DNA from: Draconibacterium sp.
Lineage (GTDB): Bacteria; Bacteroidota; Bacteroidia; Bacteroidales; Prolixibacteraceae
Assembly: GCA_016705335.1 (NCBI GenBank)
Contig: JADIYN010000010.1
Location: 1 to 64,000, forward strand
DNA length: 64,000 nt
Reading direction: 5' to 3'
Shown: positions 58,238-64,000 of the stretch, one piece after another
Position numbering within the stretch: the first letter of the stretch is position 1
Layout of the letters: each line of letters starts with the position of its first letter
Made by a program: the position numbers and the translations under genes
Notes under the pieces: model-generated
Database searches by the model: none
The model's input: only the letters and a program-made list of their open reading frames with translations
What the model was told of the DNA's origin: nothing

Positions 58238-59235
58238 ATGCGTTTTCGGGAATTGTGCATTTTAATTTTTTCAGTAACTTTTGTTCCTCTGACAACCTTT
58301 TCGCAGCACAGGGAAGATACCTGTAAATTTGCTTTTAATTTTATTTCCGAAGAGTTTGAAGTTGAAAATGTCATCAATATTTGCACAAATTCAGATCAAA
58401 TTCCATATCAATACAAAGCCGAAATAAACATGCCTGTTTGCGATGATACACTTTGTGCGAATGTGGTTATAAAACTTTTTGGGATTTAGCCGGCAATTAC
58501 TCTGGTTTCGATACAATACCGGGCAAACCGCTAACCAAATTTGATCATTTAAAGTTCGAACCAGCTGATTATCTTAAACTGGATCAGATTCTTAAAAACC
58601 GTAATAGTATGCTCCGGATTCTTAACAAGGAAGAACTGGTTGACAAATCAGTTAAAGTTAAATCAAATGTGGTAGATGCAGTTACAGGCGCAACGCCAAA
58701 AACTATTAAAAACTCGGTTGTGGAAGGGGCAGTTTATTCCTCTTATACACTTTGGCATTTTGTAAACGGAACGATTAAAAACCAAATGACTCAGTTTACA
58801 CAAAATATTTATTCAGAATCAATTGCCCGTCAGTTGCTGCAATCCGCCAATTATGAAACTCAGCTTTTTGCATTGAAAAAAATGTCAGAAAAAGATTTTG
58901 AAATTTATTCTGAATTGCTTTTTGAAGTAATTGAAAAAAGTGTGCCTTTAATAAAAGCCTATATTATTGTTAAAGCACCACTGCCATTTAGCAGTTTTGA
59001 ACTGAACAAACAATTTGCAGCTCTTTCCGGCCTCGACGATTACAGTAAAAGTATATTTCTGAACCAGATTACAAATGAAGAGAAAGCAGCCAAAGTGTTT
59101 CTGCCATTGGTGTTTACAATGTTTGAAGATTTAAATAAAAAACAACAGGAGTTAATTGCCGGCGCTTATCAAAAATTCGAAATTCCCGGATTTAAGGAAC
59201 TTCAGGAAAAGACGAAGAAAGATAAAAATGATTAG
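58238..59235 (+). CDS. Secreted FMN-binding-motif protein, one frameshift
   Basis: About 332 residues. Signal peptide MRFRELCILIFSVTFVPLTTFSQ. In the middle stands DAVTGAT (residues ~147-153, bases 58675-58695), matching the ApbE flavin-transfer motif Dxx(S/T)GAT, followed by PKTIKNSVVEGAVYSSYTLWHFV; upstream PVCDDTLCANVVIKL and DLAGNYSGFDTIPGKPLTKFDH. The C-terminal half is helical, HEAT-like (SIARQLLQSANYETQLFALKKMS). The frame breaks in the run of five T at 58478-58482 (six expected; reading KLFWDLAGNYSG). Fits a covalently flavinylated carrier partnering the FAD enzyme upstream, but FMN attachment is inferred. Confidence 0.7.
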
Positions 59236-59276
59236 CAATTTTATAAGTATTTATTCAAAACCATAAAATAAACCAA

Positions 59277-61763
59277 ATGAACAAATTAGCGATTACTAAT
59301 TCTCCTGTCAGGCCTGATTTTTACAGGCTGCAAACCTGCAAATAAAAAATGATAAAATGCCAAGGTCGGTGAGTGGAATTTACCCAAGTCTGGCATATTA
59401 CAACAACGAGGGCGAATGTGGAACAGGCGCCGTTGTTCCCTGGGCCGGCAGGTTATGGGTAATTACTTACGGACCGCACCTTCCGCTGGGTTCGTCGGAT
59501 AAATTATACGAAATTACCCCAAATCTGGAACAAATTACCCGCGGGGAAAGTATTGGCGGAACTCCCGCGAACAGAATGATCCACAAAGAGAGCAATCAAC
59601 TTTTTATTGGTCCTTATATCATCGATTCTGCGCGGAATGTGCATGTAATTCCATATTCACAAATGCAGGGCAGACTAACAGGAAATGCAAGGCATTTATT
59701 TGATCCGGCAGGAAAAATATATTACGGAACAATGGAAGAGGGATTTTATGAAGTTGATGTAAAAACATTTGAAGTAACCGAATTATATAAAGATGGAAAT
59801 AATGTAAAGGGAAACAGGGTTGATCACGTTGACACTGAAGTAAATCCCGCAAATGCCACACTTCCGGGCGCTCATGGAAAGGGATTGTATTCAGGGCAGG
59901 GTGTATTGGTTTATTCAAACAACGGAGAAGCCTCGGAGGAAGCGCTTTCGAAATTTGATGTGGAAGCAGGAGTTTTGGCCGAATGGAATGGAAAAGACTG
60001 GAAAATGGTGCGCCGCAACCAGTTTGTTGAAGTTACCGGTCCAGGAGGAATTTATGGAAATAGTAAACCTGAAACCGATCCAATTTGGGCAACTGGTTGG
60101 GACCACAAATCGGTTTTGGTAGGTGTTCGTAATCCTGAAACGGGCTGGAATTTTTACCGTTTGCCAAAAGCCAGTCACAGTTACGACGGTGCGCATGGCT
60201 GGAACACCGAGTGGCCAAGAATCCGCGATATTGGAACCGACGGAAATCCTGATTATTTAATGACAATGCACGGTATGTTCTGGCGGTTTCCAGGCACATT
60301 CTCTGCTGAAAATTCTGTCGGAATTCGTCCGCGTTCAGCCTATTTAAAGGTGATTGGTGATTTTACCCGCTGGAACGATCAACTGGTTTTTGGCTGCGAT
60401 GATTCGGCTAACAAGGAATTTCTGAACAAAAGAAAACAGAAGGGAAATATTGAAGGTCCCGGACAATCGAACTCAAATCTGTGGTTTACTTCTCCTGAAA
60501 AACCCGACCAGCTGGGGCCAAATACTGCATCCGGTTCAATCTGGTTAAACGAAAAAATTAATGCCGGCGAAATTTCTGAACCATTTTTATTTGCCGGATG
60601 GACAAAACGTTCAGTATGGATTAAAAATGCGGGGAGTAAAGATGTAGCTTTTACTTTTGAAGTTGATAAAACCGGGAATCAAAAATGGCAGCTGCTGAAA
60701 ACCGTATCAGTTAAGGCTGGGCAGGCTGCAAATGTTGAATTTTCGGAAGATGAATCAGGTGAATGGATTCGGGTAAAATCGGAATCAAATACAATTGCAA
60801 CAGTAAGTTTTAATTATACTGACGTTGATCAACGTGTTTTCACCTGCAAAAATGTTTGATGGAATTGCTGACGCAAGTGAAACGGATGTTTTGGGCGGGC
60901 TTTTATACGGACTTGGAAACGATCGCCGGGCTTTGGGAATTTCCACCTTTCATTTTAAGGATGGATTAACAAGCGAAACCGGATATTACGAATTGGATGA
61001 AAATTTGAATCTCATACCGAAAAACGATCCCGAAACCAACACTTTTATCAAAGAGAAATTTGCTATTCCTGAAAATGTAATTGAAATTGAAGAATCATCA
61101 GTTTTGGTCATCGATGATAAAAACCGTCGCTGGCGCTTACCACTGGGAAATGATTTGTACAGACAATTAACAAACACTGCACAACTTCGCATTGACCGGG
61201 AAGTGGCTACTGAACGCGATTTATTGAACTGTTGCGGCACTTTTTACGAACTACCCGCTGAAAATGCCGATGGTTATGCCAAAATCAGGCCGATTGCATC
61301 GCACAATTTCCGGATTCATGATTATGCTTCTTATCGTGGAATGCTTGTAATAACAGGTTTAAACTCTGATGCAAATGCAGGTGAACATATTGTCCGTTCC
61401 GATGATGGCTTAGCCGCAGTTTGGCTTGGTGTTATTGACGATTTGTGGTCTTTGGGCAAACCAACCGGTCACGGCGGGCCATGGAAAAATTCAGGTGTAA
61501 ATGCCGGCGAACCTTCCGACCCGTATTTGATAGGTTTTTATGATAAAAAAAGTCTTGAGATTTCGCATGATTCAAGTCAGCCGGTAACATTTAGAATTGA
61601 AGTTGAACCCATTGGTCACGGACCCTGGATGTTGTATAAAGAAGTTACAGTAAAACCGGGCGAAACTTTTAAACACCAGTTCTCTGAAAATTTTCAGGCG
61701 CGATGGATACGGTTTATTGCTGATAAAAATTGCACGGCAACGGCGTGGTTGGAATATAAATAG
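59277..61763 (+). CDS. Large secreted lipoprotein of unknown function, three frameshift sites
   Basis: Reading the frames together gives ~829 residues. N-terminus MNKLAITILLSGLIFTGCKP has a lipobox (F-T-G-C18). Then VSGIYPSLAYYNNEGECGTGAVVPWAGRL and repetitive beta-propeller-like strands (LWVITYGPHLPLGSSDKLYEI, GTMEEGFYEVDVKTFEVTELY, HKSVLVGVRNPETGWNFYRL), and two similar beta-sandwich blocks (GSIWLNEKINAGEISEPFLFAGW near 420 and SGVNAGEPSDPYLIGFYDKKSLEI near 740). Frames break near 59304, at 59344-59349 (six A, five expected) and at 60838-60841 (two T missing). No family recognised. Follows the flavin protein with a 41-base gap and precedes the rhamnosidase-like gene. Confidence 0.7.
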
Positions 61764-62217
61764 TACATAAAATTGGGTACATAGGACTGAGTATTAAGAA
61801 AAATCACAAAGAAATTTCATGCAAATAACCCCCGGTTACACAGACTGTGTGAAAGCGAAATTTTTCCTGACTAACTCCGGCATTCATGCCGGAGGATGAA
61901 AGTGAAAGAATTCTATGGGCTTTAGCCCTAAACGCTGATAATTAGGGCTAAAGCCCAAGGTGTCTTCCTTATTATTCCCCTGGCATAAATGCAGGTTAGT
62001 CAAATTCATTTTCACAGCTTGTTCAACCTGGGGTTTAAAATGAGAAATAAATAAAAGGTGCATCCCTCCTGCTTTATTAACTCGACTTTCTTTGCTCGGC
62101 AAATAGAAACCTGTAAAAAGAAGGTTAAAAACGAACTCTTCAATTTTTCTTTGATTGCAAAAAAAATTGCAACTTTCATGAAAATACAAAATCATGAACC
62201 TAAGCTGTAAAATGGCA
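61764..62217. other. Intergenic region with repeat element before the GH106-like gene
   Basis: Carries the inverted repeats at 61837-61956; the rest is AT-rich with no gene. No clear promoter for the next gene was identified. Confidence 0.5.
61837..61956. repeat. Cluster of inverted repeats (REP/REPIN-like element)
   Basis: Three palindromes in ~120 bases: ACACAG-A-CTGTGT at 61837-61849, CTCCGGCAT/ATGCCGGAG at 61875-61894, and a perfect 15-base inverted repeat GGGCTTTAGCCCTAA/TTAGGGCTAAAGCCC at 61917-61931 and 61942-61956. No transposase nearby. The layout resembles dispersed repeat elements moved by RAYT transposases. Confidence 0.55.
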
Positions 62218-64000
62218 ATGAAAACTATATCAAAAGTTGGAAAAATATTGCTTCTCATTCTGTTTATCTCTTTTGCATCAAACGCACAAAACAACTTGCC
62301 CCCCGGTTATCCCGACCGAAGTCCTTCACTTGATGTACTCCCGGGATTTATCAATCCTCCAAAAGGTTATGGAGAAGTGCCGTTCTATTGGTGGCAGGGC
62401 GATACACTTACCCGCGAACGTATCGAATGGCAATTGAACCAGTTGCAGGATAAAGGAATTTCCAGTCTGCAAATTAATTACAGTCACCTCGATAAAGGCG
62501 GAATTACTTATGGATTGTCACGTCCTAGTGAACCCCCATTGTTTTCTGAAAAATGGTGGGCGCTTTTTAAATGGTTTGCATCTGAAGCTCAGAAACGGGG
62601 AATGACAGTGAGCCTGAGTGATTACACGCTTGGCATTGGACAAGGATTTTCGATGGATGAAGCTATCGAAGAGAATCCTGAACTCAATGGCTCTGAGCTA
62701 AAAATTCAGGTAAAATTCTCTCCGGAAAAGGTAGTTGGAAACTTCCTGAAAACATGCTTACCGTAACAAGTTTTAAAATTAATCCCGACAGCTCAGTAGT
62801 TTCAGAAACAAGAGAAAACCTGCTTCCGGTAATAAAAGATGGAATTTTGAATTATGATTTTGGAAATGAAAAAAGAAAAGTGGTTTGTGTTTATTCCGAA
62901 ACACTTATTCCGTCATACGATCCAATGCACCCGCAAAGCGGAGCGGCATACAATAAATATTTCTTTGGAAAATTTGAGGAAGCACTTGGAGAAAATTCAA
63001 AAGCACTAAATTTCTTTTTTTCTGATGAACTGAATTTCAGGGTTGGCGGAAACCTGTGGAATCGTTATTTCGCTGATGAATTCGAAAAAAGAAAAGGGTA
63101 TGAGGTGGTCCCATATCTTGATGCTCTTTTTGTCCCGGTTGGCAATATAACTCCTAAAATCAGGCTCGATTACAACGATGTAATTGTGAGTCTGAGTGAA
63201 GAAAATTTCTTCCAACCGGTTTATCAGTGGCATCAGGATCGGGGATTGATTTTTGGTTGCGACCACGGTGGCCGGGGAAGAGATGTTGCCGAGTTTGGCG
63301 ATTATTTTCGCACCCAGCGTTGGAATCAGGGACCCGGTTCCGACCAGCCATTTCTTTCAAAGGATATTATAAAGGCAAAGGTTGCCGCTTCCATTTCGCA
63401 TTTGTATGAACGACCGCGGGTTTGGCTTGAAGGCTTTCACAGCAGTGGCTGGGGAACAAGTTCGGCAGATGTAACAGATGCCATTTTTGCCAATTTCGTG
63501 GCAGGTTACAACCTACTTTCGTTTCATGGTTTATACTATTCCACAAAAGGCGGCTGGTGGGAATGGGCGCCCCCAGACAACCATTTCAGAATGCCATACT
63601 GGCAACAAATCGACCCGTTGATGAATAGTGTTGAACGCTTGTCGTACCTGTTATCGCAGGGAGTTCATCAGTGTGATGTTGCGGTTATCTATCCGGTTGA
63701 ACCTGTGATTGCCGGAATGGAAGGAAATCAATCGGTGAATACTGCTTTTAAAACAGGAGAACAACTTTATGACAACGGAATTGACTTTGATTTTATCGAT
63801 TTCGAATCGTTGGGTCGGTCTGTAGTTACTGATATGGAACTCCATGTTTCAGGAGAAAAATATAAGGTTTTGGTTATTCCGTCGATGAAGGCCATTCGCT
63901 TTGAATCACTTCAAAAAATAGAGGAATTTAAAAAAGCCGGAGGAATCGTTGTAAACATTGGAAATCTTCCGGAAGCGACTGAAAAAAATGGAGCAAATGA
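62218..64000 (+). CDS. GH106-like alpha-L-rhamnosidase, 3' truncated, one frameshift
   Basis: Secreted glycoside hydrolase, first ~594 residues; the gene runs off the window. Signal peptide MKTISKVGKILLLILFISFASNAQ (ATG 62218 chosen; in-frame ATGs at 62194 and 62212 possible). Then PPKGYGEVPFYWWQGDTLTRERIEWQLNQL, typical of the GH106 N-terminal TIM barrel, and further GCDHGGRGRDVAEFGDYFRTQRWNQGPGSDQP, RVWLEGFHSSGWGTSSADVTDA and SVERLSYLLSQGVHQCDVAVIYP. A missing C near 62745 breaks the frame; the reading continues PENMLTVTSFKINPDSS. GH106 releases rhamnose from pectic or similar glycans. Subfamily not certain. Confidence 0.8.

Noticed and set aside
1..64000. tRNA, rRNA, CRISPR, phage or IS genes
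   Set aside because: Gaps were scanned by eye for tRNA T-arm patterns, regularly spaced repeats and transposase motifs; none was found. A covariance-model run would be needed to exclude small RNAs.

Overview
The window looks like a chromosomal segment of a Bacteroidota bacterium, probably from the Bacteroidales/Marinilabiliales side (inferred, not tested against any database). The signs are AT-rich DNA, no Shine-Dalgarno usage apart from one odd case, several promoters of the Bacteroidota type (TAnnTTTG at -7), and typical families: a PorG-like DUF6089 barrel in the Bam operon, DUF2200, the DUF3276/PUR protein, fused SpmAB and DUF4861. No tRNA, rRNA, CRISPR array, IS transposase or phage gene was seen.

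Layout. 1-5.2 kb: end of a Gfo/Idh/MocA oxidoreductase, malQ, then an alpha/beta hydrolase and pdxJ on the minus strand, then a CBS protein and nadK. 5.8-11.2 kb: outer-membrane biogenesis operon porG-like/uppS/bamA/ompH/ompH closed by a terminator. 11.3-14 kb: GT3 glycogen synthase and murI. 14-20 kb: small proteins, a sugar kinase/nucleotidyltransferase pair, amt and a divergent AsnC regulator. 19.6-30 kb: rlmB, an ABC-F ATPase, rlmD, an OmpA-family protein, a YfcC transporter with an in-frame TGA, hutI and ftcD. 30-47.6 kb: mutS2, a barrel protein, an AGCS symporter, a DUF5009-type membrane protein, tex, ffh, folD, DUF3276, a second ABC-F, a serine hydrolase, nth, a ZIP transporter and a 2[4Fe-4S] ferredoxin. 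47.7-64 kb: a carbohydrate region with a LacI regulator divergent from kduI-kduD-DUF4861 (unsaturated uronate catabolism), some general genes (SpmAB, Dabb, DinB, kdsA), and then a secreted set: FAD oxidoreductase, a protein with an ApbE-type flavinylation motif, a large unknown lipoprotein and a GH106-like rhamnosidase cut by the window edge.

About twenty genes are broken by single-base indels. Almost all lie in short homopolymers and the reading continues perfectly in another frame. This is best explained by sequencing/assembly error, so for these genes I give the full reconstructed span rather than the pieces.

The most interesting biology is (i) the secreted FAD oxidoreductase followed 5 bases later by a secreted DxxTGAT protein, suggesting extracytoplasmic flavin redox chemistry tied to uronate/rhamnose glycan breakdown, (ii) a palindromic LacI-type operator overlapping the kduI promoter, (iii) a perfect AGGAGG hexaloop hairpin directly before the spmAB-like gene, and (iv) a Gly/Tyr-rich insert in BamA.
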